Notes under the pieces: model-generated
Seen by the model: the letters and a program-made list of their open reading frames with translations, nothing else
What the model was told of the DNA's origin: nothing
The model's database searches: none
Translations under genes and position numbers: made by a program
Assembly: GCA_037976565.1 (NCBI GenBank)
Contig: CP137680.1
Span: 15,461,874 to 15,525,873 of the forward strand
Reading direction: 5' to 3'
From: Mesocentrotus franciscanus
Taxonomy: Eukaryota; Echinodermata; Echinoidea; Camarodonta; Strongylocentrotidae
Length of the DNA stretch: 64,000 nucleotides
Shown: positions 12,070 through 25,240 of the stretch, in pieces
Layout of the letters: every line of letters begins with the position of its first letter
Numbering within the stretch: the first letter of the stretch is position 1

Positions 12070-14729
12070 CTCATTGATAAGTATTCCTCATTCATTCATG
12101 GTATTTTTTATTTCGTCACATTATACAAATACAATCATTAACGAAAGCACTGGCTATCATAAATATAAACCCATGTTTTCGCCTATTAACAATATCTTTT
12201 GTGCTTATTCTCTGAAAATCTTGACCAGGGCAGGGGAAATCACAATTATCATATGTCCAAAATGTTGATTATGATGATCCCTAGCCCCTATTATGAGTCA
12301 TTAAGCACTGATTCCATACTGTAAACTACAATGTGTAGATTTCCGTCACTGGCCATTACCGTTAAATGCATGGAACACGGGTTCGAGGTCAGTGTTGCGT
12401 AATCAATCACCGTTGCATCATGGCATTGAGGTAATGGTCAACAACCGTGATGATAATAATATAGATCGATGATTCAGTAATATTTTGGTCTGAATTGTTA
12501 TCTGCAGGAACTAATGTGTTATTTCCAAGTATACCAACTGTTACCACACCCATGCATGAGTTTATTAAATTTTTTGTTTAATATACATGAAGTAGAGTAG
12601 CTAAGGGGGCACTTGGGCATTTATTTCCACTCCTATCAAATGACTCAAACATAAAGGGGGTATGAACATAGAGAGGAAAAGGGAAAGCAAAGTGTAACGA
12701 GTATGTGGTCCCCTCCCATCACATCCCGTCCCAACTGTGCCATCCACACAGTAAGACCGGAGCCCCACCCCCACCCCCTCATGCATGACAACAAAATTGC
12801 TTGACCTATGCTATACACCATTATACACATCACTGTTTAGCTTCTGTTCGACTTCATTAATATGATTATAACGGAATCACATGGGATTACTTTCAACACG
12901 ATCAGTTATAAGCGTGTGCATGGGCATATTGTACGCTGATGTCAGTATATAGTTGTTATTTGTAAATGAAAAGTCATTCTTCATTTTATTGAGTGGGTGT
13001 AATGCTGTCTATCACAGCATTTACAAGAGAACATAAAATTGAGTGTGTCGTTTCCCTTGAAGTCAGTAGTGAACATTAATAAGAATGAATACATGGATAG
13101 TGAGTAAAGTGACATGATCTCGATTCCTTTCATACACTCATCAAACTCATTGTTGGGACTTGAAGGGAGAAGAGAAAGGAAAACGAGAGAGCGAGACACA
13201 CAAAACATGAAGTCGAAATCGACCGCTGGCATTGTGCTATTGCATTGTATCGACAAGTTAAGCGGTGTAATTGGTGAGGAAGGGAATACACGATTGATGA
13301 TGATTATTATTACAACACGAGCAGAAAGCAACAGTCTCCGTGACTAGCATTTCCGCCTGAAACCCTGGGCAGAGCACGAGCCCGCCACTGCAAAATGACA
13401 CTCGACCGTTTTTGCGAGAATAGAAACCTTTACTGTCGTTTTTGCCAACCTCGAAATCGATTTGCAATCTAATAAATGTCGGACTTTCTTTTCAGATTCT
13501 CTTATTTCTTCGGGTTAATTATTATTGCGGGGATCGTGACTTGGTTAAAAGGCAGTGTGACAAGCACAGATTGCTGCTCATGTAACGCTTGTTTTGTTTC
13601 GTCTTTTAGACAGCCCTGGCTTTTCTCTCTTTTTACCGCGACGGCATAGAATGATGTATATAGCAACGCAAATACGAACGAGCAATGATGATAACTTCAG
13701 ACGCTAGACGAAACTCCGCGACTGTTTTATATGAAGAGCTGTCGCCACGATAGACATTATTCTTATACGTTCTATTCCTGTCAGCCGTCGTCATGAACGG
13801 AAAGAGAGAGAGAGAGAGAGAAAGAAAAAAAAATCGTCGTCAGATGCCGTTTGCAGAAAAAGCAACGATTCTAAATGGAGGGTAAAAATAACGAAAATGG
13901 CGTTTACCGAGCGTTTATTTACCGGGAAATGACACTGTACATGCCTTAGACCTCGTCAGAAGTAGCAAATCATTGGCATACGTCTCTTGCTCCGTATGCG
14001 CGAGTCGCCGCCGGCTTGTGTGCGCAAGCTAAAACTCCGCCGGGCATTGCTCGTCTCAGAGAGAGACAGAGAGAGACACGGCTTAAGATAATCACAAGAT
14101 TGGGCTGAAATCCACGCTGACCAGTTTAAAAACCAATTTACAATGGTGACACACAGGTAATGTTGAGACTTCAGACAGCTCCATAAACTTGGTATCCCGT
14201 CTCCTACGCCTCCCTGATTAGCAAGAAGAAACAAATTAAATATCACAGTTAAATATTCTCTCTTGTTTTTCTTCTTCTTTCTCTCCGTCCCGCACTGTCT
14301 GCACCGCGCGCAGCCGGCGCCCGGTTTATGTTACGCTGTATCAAACTGTCTGCGTGCAATATCAAGACAACTCTTTAAAAAGAATCTTCAAATTCCTCTG
14401 ACAGTCTACTCTTTTTTTATATCTCTTTTAGGACTTAACTGACATTTTTGTCTTCAGCTGCACACATGGAGTGATTTTTCGGATGATTGTCAGCCTTTTT
14501 CTGGCGTAACACGAACCGTACAACATGTAACATAAATCAGATGGGTATGAAATGGATGATGAAATAATGAATATCGAGACTTTATTAGCTTTCATTGGTG
14601 TGTGATTCTTATATTGCACATTGCCACGTGTGCGAAGTATTTGGTCAACGTTATGATTGACAGATCGAATCATAAAAGGAAAAAATGTGCATTTTCAAAC
14701 GAGTATTTATTTCATTGAGTGATTTTTTT

Positions 14730-14768
<39 letters not shown>

Positions 14769-16571
14769 CCTCTCAACTTACATCACAGTGAAAGCTATTA
14801 CTATTCTTCCGGTATCTCTATTATCGCTCCTCAGCATAATGTTTGAAAGATGATGTCATTAGAAATGTGTTGCAAGAAGTCATTTGAATGTAAAGAAAAT
14901 GTCAACAATCAAGAAATTAGGTTCGAGCATATTTTAGGAGTTAGCAAGCTATAGGTATGAATGCTATAGAGGGAAAATATATAAAGTTTATAACATCCTA
15001 TTCTGGCTAAGGTCTGTTATTATTTCGTGTTTGTTTGAGGTAGAAACTGTAGAATGGAACTCAGAACGAAAGTTGAATAGAGACGTAGAGTAGCAACTTG
15101 ACGCGTATTATAGAGCATAATTATAACAAACATCCGTATACAGATGAGGTTGAAACTTTGTCAACCAACTAAGATTATATAAGAATGAAATTCAATCCCA
15201 TGTGATCTCTAATTTGCTTCATCCAGCAGCTCTCGAAATATTCTAGACTCTTGACACATTTTCATAATGTTTATCTACAGTAGATCTAAAGTTAGGAAAT
15301 TTGAAATCCACTTTATGCATGCATGCATGTTGTAGACATAAGTTCCGACTAGGAGCTGGGGGGGGGGGTAGAGAGGTACAGGAGGCACGTTCCCCTCCCC
15401 CGGCCAAGTTGTGATAATATTATAATTTTTCTTTGACTTTGGGGTGTTGTGTTTTTTGCTCGTTTAATAGGTGTGATGATGTTTGATAACAAACCGCTCC
15501 ACTCCTCTTATAAACAAAATCTAGTGAATTTCAGTAAAGACCGTTTCAATTTATTTGTTTTTATATGTTTAGTTCTCAATATAATATTTTATATTAGGGC
15601 GTATCGGGCAAAATTAAATTCCTGAATAAAATTTTAGGCCAGCACAAACATAAGCATCATCTTAAATGGAGAATGTTTATAATAAGTGATAGAGGATCAA
15701 ACGAATGTTTACCTTCGACATAATTTTCCTCAAGAAGCCATGACGGAATGAATTATCACAGAATTTCATCTAACCTCGCTCGCTTAAATTTCAGAAAAGA
15801 TATGCGGAAACATATCGGTCTGAGATAAAAACCAATTCAAGAATACCGCCATTAATATTATCTGAATCACCTAGATGAGATTCATCTGTTTCTCTTTCTA
15901 TCTCTCTCTCTCTCTCACTCCTGTAAATCGTCAAGATAAACGAAGCATCGCATTTTGAAATGATAAGAAATTTGTTCAGAAGGACAAAAGTATTATGATC
16001 ATTGAATGCTTTTATCTTTACCGACGGCGAGGCGGTATTTTGTTTTCGGAAACATTTTTAAGTGCCAAATGGAATCGATATATTTTACTAAGCCTATAAT
16101 TACTTTTCAGTGCCGTCTGAGACTCTCTCAATTTGCTGAGGCGTCCTTCTTTCATATTTTATCATCTTCATCTTTCTTTTTATTCTTCAGAGAGGAAAAA
16201 GAAGATTAATGAGAAGACAGTAAAATAATATTGATGACGTTTTTGTTTATTATGAAACTGTCTGCAGCTACTAATAATTTATTTATAATTTTATTTCTCT
16301 GATTTACATTGACATGGTAACGAACTAAGGTCACTGCACGAAAACATTCTTTATCAGCAAATTCATCGTCACCATTATTATCATCATCAACATCAGGAAT
16401 GTGATCATCAGCATAAGCAAAATCACAACCGAGGTAATGTATCCGACTAATACTATAGCCTATCTATTAATTAAAGTAGCAGTGCAGATTTGTTCCATAT
16501 TAACTATTTATTTGCCTTGATATTAACCAATATCAAAGCTAGTATGAATGTCTGCTTTGTTTCTAACATCA
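12070..16571. other. Anonymous AT-rich stretch with microsatellites
   Basis: Short (GA)n at 13,803-13,832 and (CT)n at 14,732-14,774 and 15,894-15,920. At 13,374-13,390 the minus strand reads CAGTGGCGGGCTCGTG, like a hAT terminus, with no partner seen. The part at 13,500-14,340 is richer in CpG than its surroundings, but no exon could be supported. No RNA gene seen. Confidence 0.5.
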
Positions 16572-16981
16572 TCTCCTTAAAGGCATCGTTTAACAATGTT
16601 AAATCTGATATTTTCTAACCTATTTCATCTATCATGATATTCAGCAACTTCTCAGATGCATCTAAAACTCATGTACGAGTTAAAGATACTATGTCCCTTT
16701 TGCAGCCAACATCAAATTCTTAGAGTGACCGGTTTTATGAATACTGTCCCAAAACTGTAGTGTTTGAACCGTTAGGAAAACGCGACCATTTGGTTTCGAT
16801 TTCCAATCATAAATATCTTATAATCAGAGAGGCGATCGGCTTGTAATAGTCATGGGGTTCCCACTGAAAGACATTTTCAAGGTTTTTAAGTTCTAAATTA
16901 GTATTGTCTTTCAAATGCCGTTGGAATTTAACCTTTTCATTTTTTGGGCCTGCAAATGGGACATAGTACCTTTAAAGGAGA
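16572..16981 (+). repeat. ~400-bp dispersed repeat, copy 1 (possible DNA element)
   Basis: It shares two blocks with 38,853-39,247. One is an entry block, AAAGGCATCGTTTAACAATG. The other, of about 150 bp, runs from AGTGACCGGTTTTA through AGGAAAACGC, TTTGGTTTCGATTTCCAATC and GGCGATCGGCTTGTAA to GTCATGGGGTTCC. The ends are inverted and similar: CTCCTTAAAGG on the left, and the complement of CCTTTAAAGGAG on the right. The middle differs between copies. No open frame encodes a transposase, so it would be non-autonomous. Confidence 0.7.
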
Positions 16982-18539
16982 AAAGGGCTGAGACAAAGTC
17001 AGACAAGGAATTAACTAGAGTCAGAGAGAAGGAGAGAGAGAGAGAGCTAACGTGGAATAACCATGTACCCCCTTTAAAAAAAAGGTCTCGGACACGGGGC
17101 AATACAATCACAACGACTACTTCACGCGTGCTCCAAATTATGATAACAAGTGACATTAGCAAAGACACACTCACACATGAAATCAAACTACCACATTTAC
17201 GTTTCAAAGGGCACATCATCCTTTCTCTCTCTTTTTTTCTTCACCCTTCCTACAATTTTTTCTTCTTTTATTTACACCCCCTTTAGTCCTCTTCTCGTCG
17301 AGTGATTGGGCCCAGATGCAAGCGATTGAATAGACAGAACAATTTATTTCAGCTCCACCGGACGGCTACGTGTACTTTTTCTCCCAGTTCGACTACCATT
17401 TTTCTACTTCTTTCTACCTGACTTCTTCGCATGCACGATGTCACCCTTGTCTTTTATTTCTCTGCTCCATCTATCCACTTCATACGGCCCTGTTTCTCTT
17501 TGCCGAGTCCCTCAACAAAACCAAGTAATTGTAACGCGGATAGAGGCATTTTGCTTTTACACTGTCTTAAGGGCAAGAACACACCTAAAATGCATTTGTA
17601 TATTTTGGGGAAAGATTTTTAAAACGATATCAATGTCCTTGTCACGTGACCTTCTTTAAGAAAAGTATATAGCCAGTATTCAGACTTATTTTTATTCTTC
17701 TTAAATTCGTTAGAAATCCTTTCTGATATGATTCAAGATAAAACATGTAAGGAGCATAGCAGGATAAACCAAATTATTAGAAGACATTAACGTCATCAAC
17801 TATTTTGTTGATTATAAGATATAGTAATGGCGTAATTTTTGCTTTAAAATGCATAATATTTTGATTTAGTATTTGCTGTTTGAGTGTCGTAGCCTCGTTA
17901 TGTTTGCAAAAAATCGTAATATAATCGCTTTAATAATATTTCTTTGCGATTAAAATCTCACTTCTCATTCATGTTGAATCATTATGCATGCAATGCTGTA
18001 CAACCTCTTTCAATAAAAGTATTGTTGTATACACAAGGATGCATGGCGTCATCACAGCCTACGCTGTGTTCTTTAAAGCATACATTGAGTGACTAAAAAA
18101 CACTTTGCGAACGGCGTGTGCATTTTGTCTTTAAAGTTTGATCATGTTCGTTGGTTTGTTGTCTCCGTCACTCTCTCACGGACCACTCTCTTGTTCAATC
18201 TTTAATTCTTCAATTCTCCTCCGGAATATTTCCCCGAGGACGTTGTCATCGCTTGATCTCAGCCTGAGGGCAAATCGCGCGCTCTTGGTCGTCGCGTTTC
18301 TACGCCGACCGCCACTATCTGAGCCGAGGACAGAAGAGGTGTATGTGCGCGCTCTACAGGAGTACGCACCGTTTGGTAATTTGCACTTTTCATAGTCGGG
18401 AGGTGCGAAGAATTAGAAAGCAATTTCAATTCAATGGGATCCGTAGCGAAATAATGCAGTCGGATTGGAGGATTTGAATGATATGTGTCAGTCAAATGAT
18501 GGGCCAGACATTTTCGTCTGGAAGCTTTTCTTGTTGGTA
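16982..18539. other. Anonymous stretch
   Basis: No gene is supported. The part at 18,180-18,375 is locally CpG-rich, with an open 85-codon plus frame starting at 18,138, but it has no recognisable domain. Confidence 0.45.
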
Positions 18540-18958
18540 GCATATTTTGGTGGCTGATGCTGTTATTGGTATAGTTGTGGTGGAGTTAGTATTAGAAGTA
18601 GTAGTGTAGATGAGATAGAAAAAGCAGGGAGGCAACAACTTGTGGTTGAATTAGTAATAGCAAAAGACGCAACATATTTTGCTTAGGCTGGTAGGGGATG
18701 TAGAAGTAAATGCAGAAGTAGTAGTGGTGGTGATGGTAGTTGCAGTATATAGGCCTATATAAGTAAACTACAGGGCATAATAATCAAGTTGCTATTAATA
18801 ATTAACCATAAATAAAAAGCAGCAGTGGTTACAGAAGTAGTAAAAGTAGAAGTAGGAGAAATCAAAATAAAAGTAGTGAAGTAAGAGAGTACATAGGTGA
18901 GAAAGGAATGATGATGGTAGAGATAACGATGTCGAGGTGATAATGATAATGATTGTGA

Positions 18959-18992
<34 letters not shown>

Positions 18993-19031
18993 GGTGGTTG
19001 TGAAGGTGGTGGAGGTGGTAATGTTGATTTT

Positions 19032-19068
<37 letters not shown>

Positions 19069-19135
19069 GGGTGATGGTGTTGTTGGTGTTGGTGGTGGTG
19101 GTGGTGGTGGTGGTGGAGGTGGTGGTAACTGTTGA
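18540..19135. repeat. Trinucleotide-rich tract (GAT/GGT/GTA)
   Basis: Nearly 600 bp of GTA-, GAT- and GGT-based triplets, purest at 18,956-19,130 with runs of (GAT)n and (GGT)n. The minus strand stays open for 152 codons as Thr/Ile/Pro/Ser strings, and in another frame as His strings, purely because of the triplet period. Confidence 0.9.
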
Positions 19136-20395
19136 TGTTAATATTACGTGGCAACAGACACCATTGTTGTTATACTGTCCTATCAGTGTCATTGTGTGAC
19201 ATAATGAGGACATAGTTGACTATAAGTCCAACCCATGTTTATAGATTTAGACAGTTTTGTTATAGGAATAATGACATACATACCAAAGAATACGAGGACG
19301 ATTATAATGATAATGAAAGTGATGGTGGTGATGACGACGATAGAATGAAATCGAATAACATTACCTACATGAATAATAACGCTGTTATGATTATCAAACC
19401 ATTCCCACTTCCACCAACAGACAATGATAGTTTTCGTGTCATGCGTGTCAAGAAAACACTCTAGACACTTTTTGTATATAGATTTCATTGGCATATAAAT
19501 AGTACATCCATGGATGCATACTGCAGTCATTGTGCAATAGCTTACGATATAGATTTTTCAGAAACGCGACATTCATACCTCCTAATTGAATCATCAGTGA
19601 AATCAATGAGAACTACCATTAACGGATGGTAAAAACCACTGACCGGACTAAAATGACCTAGTGGACAGGGTCTAGAGTCACTGACCGTTTGGGGATGGAC
19701 ACTGGACATTGACCGCTGATGTGGCCGTATCTCTGGCGGGGAGGATTCTCGTGCAGATGTCATGCGAGTGAGCGTGGCGCAGTTAGAGTACATTGCATTG
19801 AATTAAAATGGTATTAATTGAATCTCAAAAGCACCGCAAGAAGTAAATCCAGCCTATATCCGTAAAATGGATCTGTTTGTGGTGATGACAATGATTCTTT
19901 GATAATTTGTATATTCATATTGAGCGGTTTCTATACCAAAACTTTACTTGCATTATAATCAATGTGTGCACATATGTTGTTTGAACTGATGATTATAAAT
20001 AAAGTTGGAATACAATGATTGAATGCCATGATCAATAAAATACGCATTTATATATTTTTTAAAGGGTAGAATGAATAATAGATGAGCATCGTCAAGACCT
20101 GTTCAGACCTGCATAATTCCTAAAGAAAAGAGGACAAACAACAATGAAATCAATTTAATGATTGTTTGTTCTTATACATTTCCATGAATACACATTAAAG
20201 AAATATGACAGTAATAATTCATTAAAAGAGTATTATATGGTGCATTACCATCGAGATATAACAAAACAGACGTTCACACTTTCCAGCTCAAAGAATTCTA
20301 ATTAGGAAATTATTTTTGACTGAATAAATAATATCGCTCTTGACCTTTTCACCTATCTTTTGTAGACTCAGCCTCGACTGGACTTCCTCTTTTTC
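19136..20395. other. Anonymous stretch
   Basis: No gene, RNA or repeat family recognised. A few GAT-rich triplets continue to about 19,340. Confidence 0.55.
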
Positions 20396-20881
20396 TTTAT
20401 TTTTCTCACTTATCCCCCTTCTCTCTCTCCCTCTCTCTTTTCCCTCATTCTCTCCCCTCTCTCTCCCCCCCCCCTCTCTCTCTCTCTCACTCCCTCTTCC
20501 TATCTCTCCCTCACACACACACACACACACACACACTCTCTCTCTCTCTCTCTCCTCTCATGCACACTCTCCTCCATCTCCCCCTTTCCTCTCACAATTC
20601 TTAGTGTTTTTCCCATTGTTTTCCTTCTTACTACCTATATCTGCTGTTGTTATATATCAATTATAGTACTACATGTACATGTATGTACATGTAATTTATC
20701 ATTCTGTTGGCAAATCTTTTACAAGTCCACCTTAATGCTATAACTCTCTTATATTTACCTCATCTTTAGAAATTATATTTTTCTCCTTGCTATCATTCTC
20801 CTATTATTTCTTTACTCATAGTCTAGTCTGTCCCATATAATTCTCTTCTCTCTCTCTCTCTCTCTCTATCTCTATCAATCT

Positions 20882-20922
<41 letters not shown>

Positions 20923-21115
20923 TTCTTTCTCTTAGTCTCTCTCTCTCTATCTCCCTCCCCTCTCTCTCTCTGTCTTTCTTTCTCTTAGTCTCTCTCTCTA
21001 TCTCCCTGCCCCTCTCTCTTTCTCTCTGTCTCTCACACACTCTCGCTCTCCATTGCCCTCTCACTCCATCACTTTCTGCATCAGCCCATCCATCCATCTC
21101 CCTCACTCAATGACA
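20396..21115. repeat. Pyrimidine-rich block with (CT)n and (CA)n
   Basis: Two long CT-dominated parts (20,396-20,590 with an internal (CA)n at 20,512-20,535, and 20,843-21,040) separated by AT-rich sequence. The latter includes the palindromic ACATGTACATGTATGTACAT at 20,672-20,691. Open frames on both strands are artefacts of the repeat. Confidence 0.88.
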
Positions 21116-21280
21116 CTAAGGCAAACGTAGGTGCGAGATTAATTATTGACGAAATTATATTTATATTCGCAATTATCCACGCTACTCTACACTCCTCAAT
21201 TATGACGATACACAATACCTCACCTCACAATACTTGGTCACTGTGTAGTAAGTATACGGTTGTATTTTGCAGTGTATAAG

Positions 21281-21712
21281 TACAGGGTGTCTACAAAAAG
21301 ATAAACATTATTGTCCTATAGAACGACTTTCCCACACATGCTCACAAGCACATGCACACATTTCCCTCAGAGAGATATTTGCCAAAAACAAAATAATAAG
21401 GGAATGTATAGGAGAGAAAAAGGAAAGATATAGGAAACACATAATATCATTATGTTGAATAAAAACGCTGTTTTTCAAATAGTATGTTTGAGAACAATTT
21501 GCATTCTCTCTCTCTCTCTCTCTTGAATATGATTTATATAAATCCTTTTAAAATTGAGTGTCACTTTCTTAATAGGAGTTGATGATTTTGGATTTTAGTA
21601 AACTTCAAAAGAATCTCTTAATCTACTTAAAAGTTAAAACATAAAGTAAGTAAACCATATTATATACATATATACATAAATTTTTTGTTTTGTTTTACTG
21701 AGACACCGTGTA
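21281..21712. mobile_element. MITE with CAGGGTGT-like inverted ends, copy 1
   Basis: The left end is TACAGGGTGTCTACAAAAAG. The right end, read inward, is TACACGGTGTCTCAGTAAAA, matching at about 16 of 20 positions. Both ends carry TA outside CAGGGTG/CACGGTG, as expected for a TA target duplication. The 430-bp interior has no transposase and includes a small (CT)n run at 21,507-21,525. A second element with matching ends is at 27,229-27,814. Assignment to the Tc1/mariner group rests only on the TA and is an inference. Confidence 0.6.
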
Positions 21713-22017
21713 TTTGATAAAATAAGGACAATGTTCACACGATCTATGTATCATGGCACGACATTGAGGTCAAGTCGCTCCGTGTGTAGTCCCAAACCAT
21801 TTTTTTCCTCGTTGTTTGATCCCAGTAACACGAATAAACCGTGGTAATAATAGTTGTGCTAATTATTCAACCACTTGCGATCCAAAAGGCAGGCACCCCA
21901 CTGAGGGGGCTGGTGTGGGCTGCCGTATCACTTGGTAAAAGCATCCATGGTAAAAAGACATGACGAGCCGTGACTAAATGCTATTCGAACTCTTCTTTTG
22001 TACCAAAAGGCGGTCGT

Positions 22018-22081
22018 ACAGAAAGGGAGGGGGAATTGAAATGAGAGAGGGTGGAGAGAATGCAGAAGGGGACAGACAGAG

Positions 22082-22164
<83 letters not shown>

Positions 22165-22433
22165 AAGAGAGAAAGTTAAAAAAGCGAGAGAAGGGGGGGT
22201 ATGGAGACAGAGGTGAGAAATAGGGAAATCTAAATTAACAGCAGAGACAACGTCAGATAAGAAAACATAAAAGAAATAGAAAAATCGAAATAAACGAAGG
22301 GGAAAAAAGAACGAGAGAGGGAGAGAGAGAGGGGGGTGGTGGGAAGAGGTGGGAAAAAGGGAAATGGGATCAACAGAGAAAAAAGAAGATAACAGGGATA
22401 GAATCATGGAAATTAACAGAGCAGAAAGGAGAA

Positions 22434-22464
<31 letters not shown>

Positions 22465-22670
22465 AAGGGGAGGTTAATGATAAAACACATAAAGAGGAGA
22501 GGGGGAGACGTAAGACAGATGATAAGAAAAAGGATTATAAATATATTGTCAACTTATAAAAAAAGAGTAGAAGCATAAATTGGATGAAAAGGAAAGAGAA
22601 AAGAGAGAGGGTAGAAAGAGGATAGAAAGAGAGAAAGAAATAGAAAAAGAATTAGAGTAGCATCAATCGT
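22018..22670. repeat. Purine-rich block with (GA)n-(TA)n-(GA)n core
   Basis: About 650 bp dominated by A and G on the plus strand. At 22,078-22,165 a (GA)n run leads into about 30 TA units and back into (GA)n. Further (GA)n runs lie at 22,315-22,335 and 22,437-22,465. The 159-codon minus frame through it (Tyr/Ile repeats) is an artefact. Confidence 0.88.
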
Positions 22671-22825
22671 TAATTAAGGTATTGCGGTTGTAGTGGGCGT
22701 GTATGTGGTGGTATGGCAGTGATAGGTGTAAGGTGATAATAGCAATAAAATCTACTGGTAGAACTTCACATATCCTTCCTTTGCATTGATATGGTTATAG
22801 GATATGGAATGAAAAGAAACATAAA

Positions 22826-23123
22826 ATAATAATAATAATAATAATGATAAAATTGGAGACTTGTATAACGCTCATATCTGTTACATTACCACTCCTGGCG
22901 CTCCATTGTTATTGCCCCGGTTTTAGCACGGTTGCCATTAAACCGCTGGAGCATTTTAAGAAATTAATCCAGGGCCAGGTACCCATTTACCTCACCTGGG
23001 TGGAGTGTGGCAAAAGTATATTCATGTCTATAGCCAAAGGACATTAGTGCTGCGAAAGGATTCGAACCCCGTACCTTGTGGTTCACAGTCCGGTGACTTA
23101 TCCACTGGACCACAGACCCTCTG
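22826..23123 (-). mobile_element. tRNA-His-like SINE (family C), full length
   Basis: From 23,123 downward the minus strand has a head with A box TGGTCCAGTGG, anticodon loop CTGTGAA (GTG, His-like) and B box GGTTCGAATCC. A body follows, starting GCACTAATGTCCTTTGGC and containing CACTCCACCCAGGTGAGG and AAATGGGTACCTGG. It ends in an (ATT)n tail at 22,826-22,848. A second copy, lacking the front of the head, is at 59,703-59,970. Confidence 0.88.
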
Positions 23124-25195
23124 CACAATATTCCTGATACCACAGTCCGAGAAATACGTCCATCGCCAAAATCAGGGGATTTTAAAAGTCAATACAGGTG
23201 TACATGATTATGTATCAATGTACTTAATAAAAAGACCTAATCCATATCGAATCGATGAGGATGAAACGGAAATAGTGATGAGCAATCCTTCACCGGCGGC
23301 AGCAGCTCTGCAAATTCTAATCATTGCCATTATTTTATAAATGTATGCATTTCATTGATACCTCCATTAAATAGAGTTATAGCATGCCCACTAGTACGGA
23401 TAATTATTATTAGCTTTTCTTTTTCCAAAAAAGGTGGAAGCTTGGAATTATGACCTGAAATCATAAGAAGTGAGGAAGTGATGCAATCGTCAGATTAAGC
23501 CCCAAATTCTAGCATTCTGATGTTCTAATTTGCTCGAGTATTGACCTTTATCTTAAAAGTGTGGCATGGTATTTCTTAATTCGATTAAATGAAGATCAAT
23601 CACAGCCAACACCTTATAAATCTGAACTCAAAAAGTGACCTTTTCTTTTATCTCGTGGTCGTCTGAGCTAGACGGCGACCAATCCATGATCGGCTGAGTG
23701 AATGAACTTTAAACAGGGCATGCGGCCTCTGATCTACGAGGTCGTGATCGATTGACTAACAAAAACCTTGCTTCACCTGTGATCGAGATCAGTGCGCTCC
23801 ACGAAAGAGAAAAACCCAATTACTTTAAAACCAATAAAAACCTTCAATTATCCACACATTTCAGCACGTTGCCGAAAGTAATCCGCAGCATTTAACTCCA
23901 CAAAGTATTCTCCGGTATTAAAGAAAATAAATCGACATTATTAAATTTGTCAGGTCTCGTTAAAGATGCACACGGGCTCACATTTAAGGGTTATAACGAA
24001 TACACCGTTCTATAATCACCATTAAAATGTCAGCCAACCTCGCTTCATACACGAATGACTGCATGTGGGACTAAAAGGAGAGAAGGAGGCAGAGAGTGAG
24101 AGGGGAGATGAACGCCAAATGAGAGGAAGAGGGTAAGAATAACTACAGAGGCATTGGATCTCGAAATACGGTGAGGAAACAGACGGGCCTACAACAACAT
24201 AAACTCGACCAAGAGAGAGAATTGGGGAAAATATCAACTCTCTAGAAAGTACAATGACTTCTTCGTGAATTCCCCTCGCGTACGTCCTTTCGAGGCTTTC
24301 ACAAGCGTCTTAATTGATTTGAAGAAAAGGTTCAACACAAAAAGGTTGTGTATCAGGCGTGTGTCTACAAGCATTCAATATCAAGACTAAACAGAATGTG
24401 CTTTGCTTGTATTAATATTGCCAATAGATCGTGCCCTTTTCACATCAGCAATTTACGAAGGTTTATTATTATTATTCTGTTCCTTTCTGTACGCGCGTGG
24501 GGTTATTTTATGTTTTGATAAGAAGGAAATGGACCACAGATCTTCCAATCTGTCATTCACTCTCTGTCTTTCTATCATATTCTGTATCTTTCTTTTTTCT
24601 CTCTCTCTTCAAAGAAATTCATTGTTTTTTCTTATTTCACTCAAAATATATTATGACTAATTCTACATCTACTGTAGATAATGTTTCCCGATACCTTGTG
24701 CGACAAAGAGCTATTTTTAAATTTGAGTTACATTCCTTTTTATTAATTTTTTTAGGCCCTAATGTCTATTTCCTGACTCTTTTTAGTGAAAGAAAAACAG
24801 TATCTTCCCAAAGTTAGAATCAGAAAAGCACACTCGTGGAATCGAAAAGAGCAACATTAAATGAGGGACATTGAAAAACTGAATTGAAATTATCTATATA
24901 AACAATTTTGAGATCTGAAACGAATGATGATGAAATGTACCTTTTGGTTTCCTTTGACTTTTTCTCTGTATAGGTTACTTTAGTCAAACCTTTACTTTTA
25001 AGATAATAAAGGAATTATTACCCAAAGAAAAAGAAAGAAAGGAAATGACTGATTCCAAAACGGACAGGTGTCCTAATTACCCATCCATATGTTTTGTTCC
25101 AAATTATTATTAATACTGTATCACCAGAGAAAAAAATTAAGAAAATGTCATGAAACCATTACGTGCATGACATTCTAAGCCATATGGTGGATGAC
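23124..25195. other. Anonymous stretch
   Basis: No gene, RNA or mobile element was recognised in these two kilobases. The 128-codon plus frame at 24,431-24,817 is rich in Phe/Ser/Leu from T-rich DNA and shows no domain. Confidence 0.5.
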
Positions 25196-25240
25196 CAGGG
25201 GCGGATCCTTTGACATCGGGTGGCCCCTTGGTGGTCGAAT
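25196..25240 (+). mobile_element. Solitary hAT-like terminus
   Basis: CAGGGGCGGATCC followed by a GGGTGGCCCC stretch resembles the start of hAT-type elements, whose termini often read CAGnGGCG. No matching second terminus was found, so this is a fragment at best. Confidence 0.3.

Noticed and set aside
12378..12395. GGGTTCGAGGTC as a possible tRNA B box
   Set aside because: No A box, no paired T stem and no SINE body around it.
18755..19213. 152-codon Thr/Ile/Pro/Ser-rich frame
   Set aside because: It arises from GAT/GGT triplet repeats, which cannot create stops in that frame.
21928..22407. 159-codon minus frame and 81-codon plus frame with Tyr-Ile repeats
   Set aside because: Both are translations of the (TA)n and (GA)n core.
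22826..23123. Functional tRNA-His gene
   Set aside because: The head is followed by a SINE body and ATT tail, is repeated at 59.7 kb, and its stems are imperfect.
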